DNA of 27,442 nt from Holophaga sp. (GCA_031292735.1 JARLGP010000285.1:1-27442); one strand, 5' to 3'; positions 8,801 to 16,701 are shown, counted from the first letter of the stretch. A program made the numbers and translations. The notes: a model not told the origin generated them from the letters alone.

Positions 8801-9027
8801 AGCAGGTTGTCGAACCCGGTCATCTGCTCCTCAATGATCTGGGTGACCGTGTTCTCCACCGTCTCGGCCGAGGCGCCCTGGTAGGTGGCCTGGATGGAAA
8901 TGGACGGCGGGGCGATGGGCGGGTACTGGGAGACCGGCAGTATGAAGATGGACAGGCAGCCCAGCACCATGATGGCGATGGCGATCACCCAGGCGAAGAC
9001 GGGCCGGTCCAGGAAGAACCTAGACAT
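5884..9027 (-). CDS. RND efflux pump, HAE1 family inner-membrane transporter
   Basis: A 1047-aa AcrB/MexB-type proton-driven multidrug transporter, close to the family length of about 1040. It starts with the typical MSRFFLDRPVFAWVIAIAIM first membrane helix. The proton-relay pair falls at Asp407 and Asp408 in GLLVDDAIVVVENV, the same numbering as AcrB. The partner lysine is in LSTKNAILIVQF near the C-terminus. Two large periplasmic loops follow helices 1 and 7, for example FLPDEDQGSLLVSVNLPTG. It would take up substrates from the periplasm and inner membrane and pass them to the outer-membrane channel. The start overlaps the adaptor gene's end by eight bases. Substrates cannot be read from sequence. 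Confidence 0.97.
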   Translation of the reverse strand: MSRFFLDRPVFAWVIAIAIMVLGCLSIFILPVSQYPPIAPPSISIQATYQGASAETVENTVTQIIEEQMTGFDNLLYLSTTSDSSGTSRIELTFKPGTDSDLAWAQVENKLQQANASLPTTVQNYGITVRKSTRNYLMFVGLISEDGSMDGTDLRDYALTNLQQALSRVPGVGEVTAFGGKYAMRIWLDPNKLNTYKLTVADVTTALTAYNVEVSAGQLGGDPAVSGQRLNASIVIQNLLKTPEEFGAIPVRTATDGSVVRVRDLARTEMGSEVYNINGYFNGKPAGILAIRQVTGANALDTSAAVRAKMADMTKYFPHGMRAVYPVDTTIFTRVAIHEVFKTLVEAIALVFFIMLFFMGNIRATLIPTIAVPVVLLGTFSVLNFFGYSINMLTMFAMVLAIGLLVDDAIVVVENVERVMTEEGCSPREATAKSMDQITSALVGIALVLSAVFVPMAFFSGSTGIIYRQFSVTIVASMLLSVLVALILTPVLCATLLRPTDREALHRSWWLGPLRQFFTRFNSSFEKVRERYVRVVQHSIQHKGHYMVVYGMILALVVVLFYRLPNGFLPDEDQGSLLVSVNLPTGSTSEQTRSVVEQINDYTMDQEKGAVADVMPIIGTGSSGTAQNLAMLYVRLKDWDERRKPGLAAQAVADRIMKRFRNLGQAKVFAIIPPPIVELGTGTGFDAELVDFSGQGHLKLMEAKTQLVNMASRDPRLVRVRHQGLDDVPQFRVDVDWAKAGALGVPISDIHDSLSSAFGGAYVNDFIKSGRVKRVFVQNDAPFRMLPGDFNQLYTRNGAGNMVPFSAFATTRWTSGSPRLERFNGFPSVNIVGEPGTRVSTGEAMKALEQLTDKLPNGFRLDWNGLSYQEQQSTAQGPLLYAFSVLVIFLCVAALFESWTIPFVNLLMLPLGVFGALMATSMRGLSNDVYFKIGFLTTLGLSTKNAILIVQFIKEQMRQGGALIPATLAAVRIRFRPVLMTSLAFFFGTLPLALANGAGAGAMKGIGTAVTGGMLSATFIDLIFIPMFFVMVSEFFSRKKGEAPAPR

Positions 9028-10276
9028 GGGCGGCCGCCTTTCCGGCCTCCGGACCGGCGAACCGCCCCACCAGGGCGTGGGAGCCGCGAGGCAGGACCTT
9101 CTGGAAGGGGGTGGTCCGGACCGCCATTCCGACCCGCAGCCGCTCGCCGCCTTCCACCACCACCTGTTCCCCCCCGGTCAGGCCGGTGGTGACCAGCCAC
9201 TGGTCGCCCACGGTCCGGTCTACGGTCAGCAGCCTGTTCTCGGCCCGGCCGTCCTTGCCCACCAGCCACACGTAAGCCTGCCCCTTGGGATCCCGGTTGA
9301 CGGCCTGCTGGGGCACCAGGATCGCCTTGGGGTCGATGCCCTCCTCCACCACCGCCTGCACGAACGTGCCCGGGAGCAGCGTCTCCTTGGGGTTGGCGAA
9401 GGTCAGGCGCACGGTCACGGCGCCGGTGCCGGGATCGACGGTGAAGTCGCGGAATTTCAAGGTGCCCGCCAGCGGGTAGGACGAACCATCCTCCAGGAGC
9501 AGCTGGACCTTGCGCTGGCGGGCCGCGTCGCTCCGCAGCCGGCCGCTGTCCAGGCTGGTGCGCAGCCGCAGGAGGTCGGCGTTGGCCTGCACCACGTCCA
9601 CATAGACGGGGTCGATCTGCTGGATGGTGGTGAGGGGCGCGGACTGGTACGAGCTGACCAGGGCGCCGACGGTCACCGTGGACTTGCCGACCCGGCCGCT
9701 GATCGGCGCCTGGATCGGGGTGAAGCCGAGGTTGATGCGGGCGCTCTCCATGGACGCCCGGTCGGCCAGGATCGTGGCCTGGCGCGACCGCGCGGTGGCC
9801 TGGGCCTGCTGCAGGTCGGTCTGGGCCTGCTCGAAATCCTGCTGCCCCACCGCATGGATGGCCAGCAGGCTCTTGTGCCGGTCCGCCCGGGCCTGCAAGG
9901 TGGGCAGGGTGGCCTGCACGTTGGCGAGGTCGGCCTCGGCGGCGGCCAGGTTGGCCTTGGCCTGGTCGACGGCGGCCTGGTAGGTGGCGGGGTTGATCTG
10001 GTAGAGCACCTGTCCGGCCCGCACCGTGGAGCCTTCCTCGAAACGGCGGCTCTGGATGATGCCGTTCACCTGGGGGCGGATCTCGGCGGTGAGGAAGGCG
10101 GCGATCCGGCCCGGGAGCCGCGTGGTCAAGCGCAGTGGGCTGGCTTGGATGGTGACCACCCCCACCTCCGGGGGCGCCTGGGGCACTCCGGCCCGCCGGG
10201 CGCATCCCGCCAAGAGCAGGCAGATCCCCGCCAAACCGACCTCACCCGCGTGTTTGAAAAGTTTTGCCGAAATCAT
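9020..10276 (-). CDS. RND efflux periplasmic adaptor (MFP/HlyD family)
   Basis: A 418-aa membrane-fusion protein of the AcrA/MexA type. A lipoprotein signal ends in LLLAGC with the modified Cys at residue 25, placing it on the periplasmic face of the inner membrane. Order: a lipoyl-like half (TRLPGRIAAF, RPQVNGIIQSRRFEEG), an alpha-helical hairpin rich in Ala/Gln/Leu (about residues 95-160), the second lipoyl half (IQAPISGRVGKSTVTVG), then beta-barrel and membrane-proximal domains. The ATG at 10276 follows GGGAG eight bases upstream. A GTG at 10285 lies too close to that site. The gene sits 33 bases after the outer-membrane factor. Confidence 0.95.
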   Translation of the reverse strand: MISAKLFKHAGEVGLAGICLLLAGCARRAGVPQAPPEVGVVTIQASPLRLTTRLPGRIAAFLTAEIRPQVNGIIQSRRFEEGSTVRAGQVLYQINPATYQAAVDQAKANLAAAEADLANVQATLPTLQARADRHKSLLAIHAVGQQDFEQAQTDLQQAQATARSRQATILADRASMESARINLGFTPIQAPISGRVGKSTVTVGALVSSYQSAPLTTIQQIDPVYVDVVQANADLLRLRTSLDSGRLRSDAARQRKVQLLLEDGSSYPLAGTLKFRDFTVDPGTGAVTVRLTFANPKETLLPGTFVQAVVEEGIDPKAILVPQQAVNRDPKGQAYVWLVGKDGRAENRLLTVDRTVGDQWLVTTGLTGGEQVVVEGGERLRVGMAVRTTPFQKVLPRGSHALVGRFAGPEAGKAAAHV

Positions 10277-10309
10277 GAGTTTCACTCCCAGTTCAAGGAT
10301 GGCTGAGCC

Positions 10310-11725
10310 CTAGTCCGGTCCCGGGCCGGTGTTCCAGCCGCCGCCCAGGGACTTGTACAAGGAAACGTAGTCGGTGAGCAGGTCGGCCCGGGACTGGCTC
10401 AGGGCGCTTTCCGCCGTGTAGCGGGCGGACTGGGCGCTGAGCACGTCCAGGAAGCCGGTTAGGCCCTGGCGGTAGCGCTGTTCGGCCAGGTCCGCGGCCA
10501 GCCGGCTCTCCTCCAGGGCCTCCTCCAGGTCCTGGCGCCGGGCCCGGTCGGTGTAGCAGGAGGACAGGGCGTTCTCCACGTCCTCCAGGGCGCCGTGGTA
10601 GGCGGCCTGGAATCCGGCCAACTGCTCATCGTAGACCGCCTGCTTCCGGGTCACGGCGGCCTTGAGCCGGCCCCGGGTGAACACCGGCAGGCTGAGTCCG
10701 GGCACGATGTCCCAGTAGCGGCTGGAGCGCCTGGCGAAATGGGAGCTGCCGAGGCTTTCCAGCCCCAGGCCCAGGGTCAGGTCGAAGGTGGGGTAGAGAT
10801 CGGCCCTGGCCACGCCCACATCGGCCATGGCCGCCGCCAGTTGGCGTTCCTTCCGCCGCAGGTCCGGGCGCCGGGCCAGGAGTTCCGCGGGCAGGCCGGC
10901 GGCGCCGGCGGCGGGGCATCGGGGCAGCGGCTTGGCGGTGGACAGCCCGCCTTCCAGGGCCTCCGGAGTCTGGCCCAGGAGGATGCCCAGCCGGTGGATG
11001 GCCTGCTGGACCAGGGCCTGCTGGACGGGGATCTGGGCCCGGGTCTGGGCCGCCTGGGTCCGGGCCTGGGCGGCGTCCAGCCGGCCCACGAGCCCGGCCT
11101 CATAGCGCTGTTCGGTGAGGTCCGCGCTGCGCCCCTGCACCTCGGCGTTCCCCCGGGTGATCTCCAACTGGGCCTGGCAGGAACGCAGGGTGATGTAGTA
11201 CCGGGCCACGTCGCCCAGGAGGGTGAGCCGGGTGGCGTTCAGGTCCTCCAGGCTGGCTTCGTACAGGGCCTGGGCCTTCTCCCGGCCCTTCGCCAGCCCC
11301 CCGACCTGGACGAACTCCCAGGCGGCGTCGAAGCCCGCCTGATACTGGGTGTACGGGTAGGGATAGGCGCTCAGGGAATTCTGGCTGGTCTGGCCCCGGG
11401 TCGCCGAGGCGCTGGCGGTGACGGTGGGCGCCTGGGCGGCCTTGGCCGTGGTCAGCTCGGCACGGGCCTGGACGATCCGGGCCTGCGCCTGCCGCAGGTC
11501 CAGGCTGCCCTTCAGGGCCTGGTCCATCAGGCCGTCCAGCACCGGATCGGCGAAGGCCTTCCACCAGGCGGTCTGGTCCAGGGTTGGGGCGGATTCAGAG
11601 CCGCCGCCCTCCGCCCAGCGGCCCGGGACCTGGAGGGCGGGCTTGCGGTACTCGGTCTGGACGAGGCGGGCACAACCGATGGCCATCAGCAACAGAGCGG
11701 GAACAGCAAAGGGAAGGCGGTTCAT
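10310..11725 (-). CDS. Outer-membrane efflux lipoprotein (NodT/OprM family)
   Basis: A 471-aa TolC-like outer-membrane factor, first gene of the efflux operon. The signal peptide ends in LLMAIGC with lipid-modified Cys18. The body shows the two internally similar helical repeats of the family, for example SLDLRQAQARIVQARAEL in the first half and RRPDLRRKERQLAAAMADVG in the second, followed by LYPTFDLTLGLG. It would form the trimeric channel and periplasmic tunnel that docks with the adaptor and pump. No clear Shine-Dalgarno site is present. The ATG at 11725 gives the best signal peptide, while ATGs at 11743 and 11740 are close to a -10-like TATACC and could be used if the mRNA is nearly leaderless. 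Confidence 0.93.
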   Translation of the reverse strand: MNRLPFAVPALLLMAIGCARLVQTEYRKPALQVPGRWAEGGGSESAPTLDQTAWWKAFADPVLDGLMDQALKGSLDLRQAQARIVQARAELTTAKAAQAPTVTASASATRGQTSQNSLSAYPYPYTQYQAGFDAAWEFVQVGGLAKGREKAQALYEASLEDLNATRLTLLGDVARYYITLRSCQAQLEITRGNAEVQGRSADLTEQRYEAGLVGRLDAAQARTQAAQTRAQIPVQQALVQQAIHRLGILLGQTPEALEGGLSTAKPLPRCPAAGAAGLPAELLARRPDLRRKERQLAAAMADVGVARADLYPTFDLTLGLGLESLGSSHFARRSSRYWDIVPGLSLPVFTRGRLKAAVTRKQAVYDEQLAGFQAAYHGALEDVENALSSCYTDRARRQDLEEALEESRLAADLAEQRYRQGLTGFLDVLSAQSARYTAESALSQSRADLLTDYVSLYKSLGGGWNTGPGPD

Positions 11726-11746
11726 GGAAAGCAGGCCCATCATGTT

Positions 11747-11777
11747 CTGGTATAACCGAACGGTCAATCGGTCGACC
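11747..11777 (-). promoter_or_regulatory. Candidate promoter/operator of the efflux operon
   Basis: On the minus strand TATACC (11748-11753) resembles a -10 element, though no good -35 lies 17 bases upstream. Immediately upstream are two palindromes: ACCGAACGGT at 11755-11764 and GGTCGACC at 11770-11777. Paired palindromes next to a -10 are typical of TetR-family repressor sites on efflux operons. No TetR gene is in the window, so a repressor is inferred only. Confidence 0.35.
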
Positions 11778-11783
11778 ATCCGG

Positions 11784-11805
11784 CCTTGGCCAACCACGGC
11801 CAAGG
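11784..11805. repeat. Perfect inverted repeat CCTTGGCC-N6-GGCCAAGG
   Basis: Eight-base arms at 11784-11791 and 11798-11805 with a six-base spacer, upstream of the efflux operon. The core CCAAGG recurs nearby at 11965-11973, 11980-11988 and 12028-12036 (CGCCAAGG), with CTTGG in the opposite sense near 11910-11945. Apart from these repeats, the stretch 11726-12073 shows no convincing gene. A six-codon frame at 11818 (MNKEDK) follows AAGGAAGG but is too short to call. Confidence 0.5.
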
Positions 11806-12073
11806 AAGGTTGAACTTATGAATAAAGAGGACAAATAGCGAAAGACCGGGCGCGACTCCGGCGCCCTCACGGCCAGTGCCTGCGTGACGCCCCGGGGACG
11901 CCTTGGGGGGGACACAAAAGCTCCCGCCACAGGTCTTGGTCTTGGTATGCCTACAGGATAACCACGCCAAGGGCAACCTCGCCAAGGGTAAACTCAACCT
12001 TGAGGCAAACATTCTGTCGGGGCGCTTCGCCAAGGAGCCCCTTATTGATATCTGGCCCTCGGGCCTTCGCCGG

Positions 12074-15052
12074 TCATGGAGCCAGGGTGAACCCGGGCTT
12101 GAGCACCACTCCCAGGTTGCGCCGCCCATTGAGCGCGATCTGGAAAGGCTCGTCGAACCTCAAGTGGCGCAGGTGGGCCGTTCCCGGCTCCGCGCCCTGG
12201 GCCTCCAGCCAGGCGTAATCCATCCGGTCGGCGGTGCCGTGGGTCTCCAGGGTGAGGTAGCCGATCCCGAAGGCCATGATGTTCTGGAAAAAGTGGGAGC
12301 CCTGGGAAGGGTCCACGTGCATGTCCCCCAGGTCGGTCTCCACGATGCAGCGCACGCCGGCGATCTGGCTCCAGGTGACCGGGATGCCCAGCCACGGGTC
12401 CGCGGAGCCCCAGCGGCCCGGCCCGACCAGCAGGTAGGGGCGCCCGGCGGCCTTCAGCCGTTCGTTCATCTCCCCCACCTCCCCGGCGATGACGGAGGTC
12501 AGGGCCCGCTCGAACCGGTCGGGCCGCACGTACACCAGGTCCCTCACCCCCTCCAGGAACCCGTTGCCCATCGCCATGCGCGCGGTGCAGAGGGCCTGCT
12601 CCGGGACCAGGGAGCCCATGTCGATGTCCTGGGTGTCCGTGCCCATGACCATGGGCCGGATCTGGAGGAAATGGAACTCGTGGGTGTGATCGGGGCCGCT
12701 GCCCAGGCAGACCGCGAACTCCATCTCCACGGGGCAGGAATTGGCCGCTTCCCCCACCTTCAGGAGCAGGGTGAGCACCTCCCCCAGGGGGAAGACCGAG
12801 CCCTTGAACACGCCGGCCATGGTCACCAGGGGGACCCCGGGGCGCGAGCAGCCGTCGTAGATGGCGTTGTTGTCCGCGGAGTAGACACCGCCCACAGGAT
12901 AGAGGGTGCCGTGCTCCTTGGCGGTCCGGAGGTCCAGGGTGGCCAGGTTGAGCATGGCGCCGCCGGTGACCGGGTCCACCCTGCCGCCTTCCAGGTCCAG
13001 GGCGATGAACTCCCGCTGGGCGCTCTCCAGGCAGTCCTCAGGGGTCAACCATTGCAGGGGCTTGGCAGGCTGGGCGGGGCAGAAGCGCGCGCACCGGCCG
13101 CCGTCCACCACGGTCATGCCCAGGCCCAGGGCCACGGAGCCGATGCCCTCTTCGGGCTTCATGCCGGGCATGGGATAGAAGTTCAGGGAGCGGCCCACCC
13201 CCGCGAAGTCCGGGTAGAGATACCGGCCGTGCCGACGGCCAGCCACCTGCTGGATCACCACCGCCATCTTCTCTTCCTCCAGACGGTTGGGCGTGGACTG
13301 GATGTAGGCCTTGGCGTCGGAGCGGAAGGTGGAGGCGTAGACCAGCTTGATGGCGTCTCCCAGCTGGGCCAGGCGCACCTCGGGGTCCTCGTCATTGTTG
13401 GGGATCATGTACGTCTGGTAGATCCCCGCGAAGGGCTGGTAGGACGCGTCCTCCAGCAGGCTGGAGGAACGCACCGCCAGGGGGTGGCGCACCCAGTCCA
13501 GGAAGGTCCAGAGGGCATCCACGACATCCCGGGGCAGTTCCGCGGCCAGGAAGGCGCGGGAGAGCTTCTCGTCGTCGGTCTCCCCCAGGGCGAACCCGGT
13601 GAGGTTTGAGGCCTTCATGAACTGGTCGAACACATCCGTGGCCAGCACGAGGGTGGGCGGCACACCGATGCGGATGCCCGGGATGCGGGTCTCCAGCCCG
13701 TACGAGGTGAGCAGTGAATTGATGAAGGCCAGGCCCCGGCCCTTGCCGCCCAGGGAGCCCTTGCCCACCCGCGCGAACCTTGTCCTGCCCTCGAAGCCGG
13801 AGGCCGAGAATTCGGTCACCACCCCGGCGCCGCGCAGAGCCCGGTGAGCGGAAAGGGCCTCGAGGATCCGCCGGCGCAGCTCGGGGGCCGGGAGCCCGCC
13901 GGCCACGATCTGGTCCAGGGTGCCGGCCAACTCGAACTCGGCGCGGGCCAGGACCCAGCGGCTGAAGTCTCCCCGGCGGGCGTGGGCCTCGAGGCACCCG
14001 TCCGGCACGGCCTGGACGGCCCACTCCAGGCTTCGGAGATCCTGGGCCCGGGTGGCCACCGAACCGTCCGGAAGGCGGAAGACGAAGTCCCCGAAGCCGA
14101 GCTGCTCCTGCAGGAAGGTCTGCAGGCCCGTGACCAGGTCCGGGGAGGTCTTGTCCAGGAACTGGGCCGGGACCCCTTCCCCCGGGGTCCAGTACTCGCG
14201 GTTGGACTGGACGAGGATGGGCAGGTCCGGGAAGCGCTCCGCCACCACCGTCGCGAACTCCCTGCCGGCGTTGACGTCCATCCCTCCGGCCCGGGGGAAG
14301 GCGGCGTCGAGGAGCAGGGCGGCCAGGTCCTTCCCGTGGGTCTCCAGGGTGGCCATGGCCTCCTCGAAGGTGTGGGCCAGGAGGATCTTGGGCCGGGCCC
14401 GGCGGCGGAGAACGCGCTGGGAACGGTTCACGCCCTCGGCCATGGGGCCGAAGGCCTGTTTCATCACCTCGGTGTAGAGCACGGGGAGAATGGCGGAGCA
14501 GAAGGGGATGTCGTCCTCCACCATCAGGATGCACTTGACCCCCGCCAGGCGGGCGTCGTGCAGGGCGTTCATGCGGTCTTCCACGCACTTGACCATGGCC
14601 AGGAACAGGGACACGTCCCCCAGCCACACAAAGACCTCCTGGATCCCCTTGAGCCCATCCACCCCCAGCTGTCCCAGCTCCCGGAGGCTGCTGGCCAGGA
14701 GGACCACGGGCAGGCCTGGGGCCAGGGCCCGCACAGCGGGGCCGAACGCCCGCACGTTCATGTCCCCCACCCTCGGCATGGAAATGACCAGGTCGAAGGG
14801 CACCCGCCCGATGAGGTCCAGGGCCTCCCGGGCGGTGGACACCCGCCGGATGTTGGGGGACGACTGGAGGTGGAGCTCCATGAACTCCTCCAGCAGCATC
14901 TCGGACAGGCGTCCATCCTCAATGAAGGTGTAGCTGTCGTACAGGCTGGTGACCAGCAGCAGGTTCTCCACCCGGCGGGGCATCAGGGCTTCGAAGGGGA
15001 TCTCGGTCTGTTCCGGGGCGCCGAGCAGCGCGTCTAGGATCGGGTCTCTCAT
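12074..15052 (-). CDS. REC-REC-PEP/pyruvate-binding (PPDK_N-like) protein
   Basis: A 992-aa protein joining signalling and ATP-binding domains. Residues 30-165 resemble a receiver domain without a clear acceptor aspartate. Residues 172-310 are a second receiver-like domain (CILMVEDD) with Asp249 as a possible phosphoacceptor. From about 425 to the end it resembles the N-terminal ATP-grasp domain of PEP synthase/PPDK: GKGSLGGKGRGLAFI, VRSSSLLEDASYQPFAG at 527-543, GPGRWGSADPWLGIP and DPSQGSHFFQN with His920. The swivelling phospho-His domain and the PEP/pyruvate barrel of true PEP synthase are absent, so it should not make PEP. The ATG at 15052 follows AGGAAGG. It is divergent from the GAF protein. 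A phosphorylation-linked regulatory role is inference. Confidence 0.85.
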   Translation of the reverse strand: MRDPILDALLGAPEQTEIPFEALMPRRVENLLLVTSLYDSYTFIEDGRLSEMLLEEFMELHLQSSPNIRRVSTAREALDLIGRVPFDLVISMPRVGDMNVRAFGPAVRALAPGLPVVLLASSLRELGQLGVDGLKGIQEVFVWLGDVSLFLAMVKCVEDRMNALHDARLAGVKCILMVEDDIPFCSAILPVLYTEVMKQAFGPMAEGVNRSQRVLRRRARPKILLAHTFEEAMATLETHGKDLAALLLDAAFPRAGGMDVNAGREFATVVAERFPDLPILVQSNREYWTPGEGVPAQFLDKTSPDLVTGLQTFLQEQLGFGDFVFRLPDGSVATRAQDLRSLEWAVQAVPDGCLEAHARRGDFSRWVLARAEFELAGTLDQIVAGGLPAPELRRRILEALSAHRALRGAGVVTEFSASGFEGRTRFARVGKGSLGGKGRGLAFINSLLTSYGLETRIPGIRIGVPPTLVLATDVFDQFMKASNLTGFALGETDDEKLSRAFLAAELPRDVVDALWTFLDWVRHPLAVRSSSLLEDASYQPFAGIYQTYMIPNNDEDPEVRLAQLGDAIKLVYASTFRSDAKAYIQSTPNRLEEEKMAVVIQQVAGRRHGRYLYPDFAGVGRSLNFYPMPGMKPEEGIGSVALGLGMTVVDGGRCARFCPAQPAKPLQWLTPEDCLESAQREFIALDLEGGRVDPVTGGAMLNLATLDLRTAKEHGTLYPVGGVYSADNNAIYDGCSRPGVPLVTMAGVFKGSVFPLGEVLTLLLKVGEAANSCPVEMEFAVCLGSGPDHTHEFHFLQIRPMVMGTDTQDIDMGSLVPEQALCTARMAMGNGFLEGVRDLVYVRPDRFERALTSVIAGEVGEMNERLKAAGRPYLLVGPGRWGSADPWLGIPVTWSQIAGVRCIVETDLGDMHVDPSQGSHFFQNIMAFGIGYLTLETHGTADRMDYAWLEAQGAEPGTAHLRHLRFDEPFQIALNGRRNLGVVLKPGFTLAP

Positions 15053-15120
15053 GGCGCCTTCCTCGTGGCCCGCCTGGGGCGGCCTGGGGAGGAATTCCGA
15101 AGGGTTTCGGGGACACCGGG

Positions 15121-15129
15121 ATCATAGCA
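15121..15129 (-). promoter_or_regulatory. Extended -10 promoter candidate for the PPDK_N-like gene
   Basis: The minus strand reads TGCTATGAT, an extended -10 element, in the 165-base divergent gap. A transcript would begin near 15114, about 60 bases before the gene. No good -35 is visible, as is common with extended -10 promoters. Confidence 0.4.
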
Positions 15130-15217
15130 CTGAAAACTCCCACCCACTTCGGGCAGAATGAAGGCCGTCATCCCTGGATCCCCGAATCCCCAGGTCCTTG
15201 TTCGGAGGGCATGCGGC

Positions 15218-16285
15218 ATGAGCCCAGCCAGTCAGGACGGCCATCCCTTCCAGATCCGCGCCGGAGCGCATTCCCTGCGGTTCCGGGACCTTCTCCACCG
15301 GCTGTTCTCCATGGCGAACCAGGGGTTCAAGAGACCGGAGTTCCTCCAGATGGCCAGCGGTTCCATCCTGGAATTCCTGGGCTGCGATCTCCTGGAAGTG
15401 CGCCTGGAGGAGGCGGGACGGGCCTGCCGTTGCCGGGCCACGGTGGAAGGCGGCGCCTCCCGCTTCATCTGCGACGCCCCCACCCAGCGGCCCGAGGCTC
15501 CCGTCCCCGGTCCCCAGGGGGCCCCCCCCATGGATTCCATCCTGGATTCCATGCTCCGGGGCCAGTTCCTGGCGGCCGCCCCCTTCTTCACCCGGGGTGG
15601 CAGCTTCTGGACCGGGGACGCCACGCGTCCCATCCTCCTCCGGGAGGACCGGCAGTACGCCCAGGCCCAGGCCCGGTCCCTGGTCCTGGGGGGCGACTAC
15701 CTCTCCCTGGCCGTCGTTCCCGTCCCCGTGGATGACCGCATCCGGGCCATCCTCCAGCTGGGCTTCCGCAAGGCCGAGAGCTTCACCCGGGATGACCTGC
15801 CCTTCTTCGAGGCCGTGGGGGAGACCCTGGGGGTGGCTGTGGCCTTCCAGGCCTCCCAGTGGGCCCTGCGCGAAAGGGTCAAGGAGCTGGACTGCCTCTA
15901 CAGCATCGCCCAAGTCTCCCAGCGCCCCGACCTGGCCCTGGACGAGCAGCTCAAGGAGATCGTGAGCCTGCTTCCCCCGGCCTGGCAGTACCCCGAACTC
16001 ACCTCCGGGCGCATCACCCTCGATGGGCGCGCCTATGCCACGCCGACCTTCCGGGAGACGCCATGGACCCAGGAGGCCCCCCTGCGGGTGGGGGACCGGG
16101 AACGGGGCCGGGTCCAGGTTGCCTACAACCGCGAGATGCCGGTTTTCGACGAGGGCCCTTTCCTTCAGGAGGAACGCAGCCTCATCCAGGAGGTGGCCCG
16201 CCAGGTGGCCATCACCGTGGGCCGCTGGGAGGACGAGAAATCCAGGGCCCAACTGTTCCACATGCTCGAACAGCGGAGGGAGTGA
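15218..16285 (+). CDS. GAF-type sensor protein without kinase domain
   Basis: A 355-aa soluble protein. Residues 20-215 look like a GAF sensor domain (FRDLLHRLFSMANQGFKRPEFLQ, then SLAVVPVPVDDRIRAILQLGF and FTRDDLPFFEAVGETLGVAVAFQ). Residues 222-345 look like the sensory module often found just before HisKA in sensor kinases (KELDCLYSIAQ, LLPPAWQYPEL, EGPFLQEERSLIQEVARQVA). The protein then ends after a short helix (FHMLEQRRE), with no HisKA or HATPase domain. The ATG at 15218 follows GGAGGG eight bases upstream. An in-frame ATG at 15158 has no ribosome site. It shares a divergent promoter region with the receiver/PPDK_N-like gene, suggesting a functional pair. A long antisense frame here is a shadow. 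Confidence 0.8.
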   Translation: MSPASQDGHPFQIRAGAHSLRFRDLLHRLFSMANQGFKRPEFLQMASGSILEFLGCDLLEVRLEEAGRACRCRATVEGGASRFICDAPTQRPEAPVPGPQGAPPMDSILDSMLRGQFLAAAPFFTRGGSFWTGDATRPILLREDRQYAQAQARSLVLGGDYLSLAVVPVPVDDRIRAILQLGFRKAESFTRDDLPFFEAVGETLGVAVAFQASQWALRERVKELDCLYSIAQVSQRPDLALDEQLKEIVSLLPPAWQYPELTSGRITLDGRAYATPTFRETPWTQEAPLRVGDRERGRVQVAYNREMPVFDEGPFLQEERSLIQEVARQVAITVGRWEDEKSRAQLFHMLEQRRE

Positions 16286-16298
16286 CCGGATCGCTCCG

Positions 16299-16373
16299 GA
16301 CAAAACACGAGGGCGGACTGGGGTGTCCGCCCTCTTTTTCTCGTATTGGTCGGCGCGAGAAGATTCGAACTTC
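16299..16373 (-). repeat. 75-bp direct repeat, copy 1: tRNA-Pro 3' end plus terminator
   Basis: Matches 16508-16582 at 73 of 75 bases, offset 209. It holds the T arm and acceptor 3' strand with CCA of tRNA-Pro plus the terminator hairpin (16309-16334), but no 5' half of a tRNA. It is therefore a tRNA remnant with its own terminator. Possible origins are tandem duplication, or an attachment-site-like duplication at a tRNA 3' end. Confidence 0.85.
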
Positions 16374-16502
16374 GGTTCGCTCCCGCTCACCCCGCGGCAT
16401 TGGCTGCGCACGCCCATCCGGCTGCGCCGGACCGCTCCGGACGCGGTGCGTCCTCCGCTTGGGCTACCTGCGCGCCAATGCCGATCGGAAGTCCGAATCT
16501 TC
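16359..16502. repeat. Nested fold-back element between tRNA-Pro 3'-end copies
   Basis: Outer arms GAAGATTCGAACTTC (16359-16373) and GAAGTCCGAATCTTC (16488-16502) pair with one mismatch (G-U if transcribed leftward). Inside, CGGCATTGGC at 16395-16404 pairs with GCCAATGCCG at 16474-16483, and flanking GCGCA/TGCGC adds pairs. Then GCCCA (16412-16416) pairs with TGGGC (16460-16464), enclosing two perfect six-pair hairpins at 16417-16431 and 16439-16453. The outer arm is itself the near-palindromic T arm, so part of that pairing is intrinsic. No ORF is credible here. Confidence 0.7.
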
Positions 16503-16517
16503 CCTCTGACAAAACAT

Positions 16518-16543
16518 GAGGGCGGACTGGGGTGTCCGCCCTC
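16518..16543 (-). terminator. Rho-independent terminator of tRNA-Pro
   Basis: A ten-base-pair perfect stem, GAGGGCGGAC with GTCCGCCCTC, and a six-base loop. It is followed on the minus strand by ATGTTTTGT. It lies 12 bases after the tRNA CCA end. The identical hairpin in copy 1 is at 16309-16334. Confidence 0.85.
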
Positions 16544-16555
16544 TATTTCTCGTAT

Positions 16556-16632
<77 letters not shown>

Positions 16633-16701
16633 TGAAGGTTTGATTCTAGGGCCTTGAACCCCCCCGGTCAAGGATTGGTTGAACCTCGCTAAACTAACCC
16701 C

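Noticed and set aside
5152..9192. 1346-codon open frame on the plus strand
   Set aside because: It lies antisense to the RND pump and phosphatase, both with clear family motifs. Its composition (His/Gly/Gln-rich) is typical of a high-GC shadow frame.
11818..11838. Leader peptide MNKEDK after AAGGAAGG
   Set aside because: Six codons on the strand opposite to all nearby genes, with nothing downstream in the same direction to regulate.
12074..15052. Annotation as phosphoenolpyruvate synthase
   Set aside because: It lacks the phospho-His and PEP/pyruvate domains and has receiver-like domains instead, so the enzyme name would mislead.
15122..16417. 431-codon minus-strand frame opposite the GAF protein, beginning in the tRNA repeat
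   Set aside because: It starts inside the tRNA-3'-end/terminator repeat, has no domain, and is antisense to a frame with GAF signatures.
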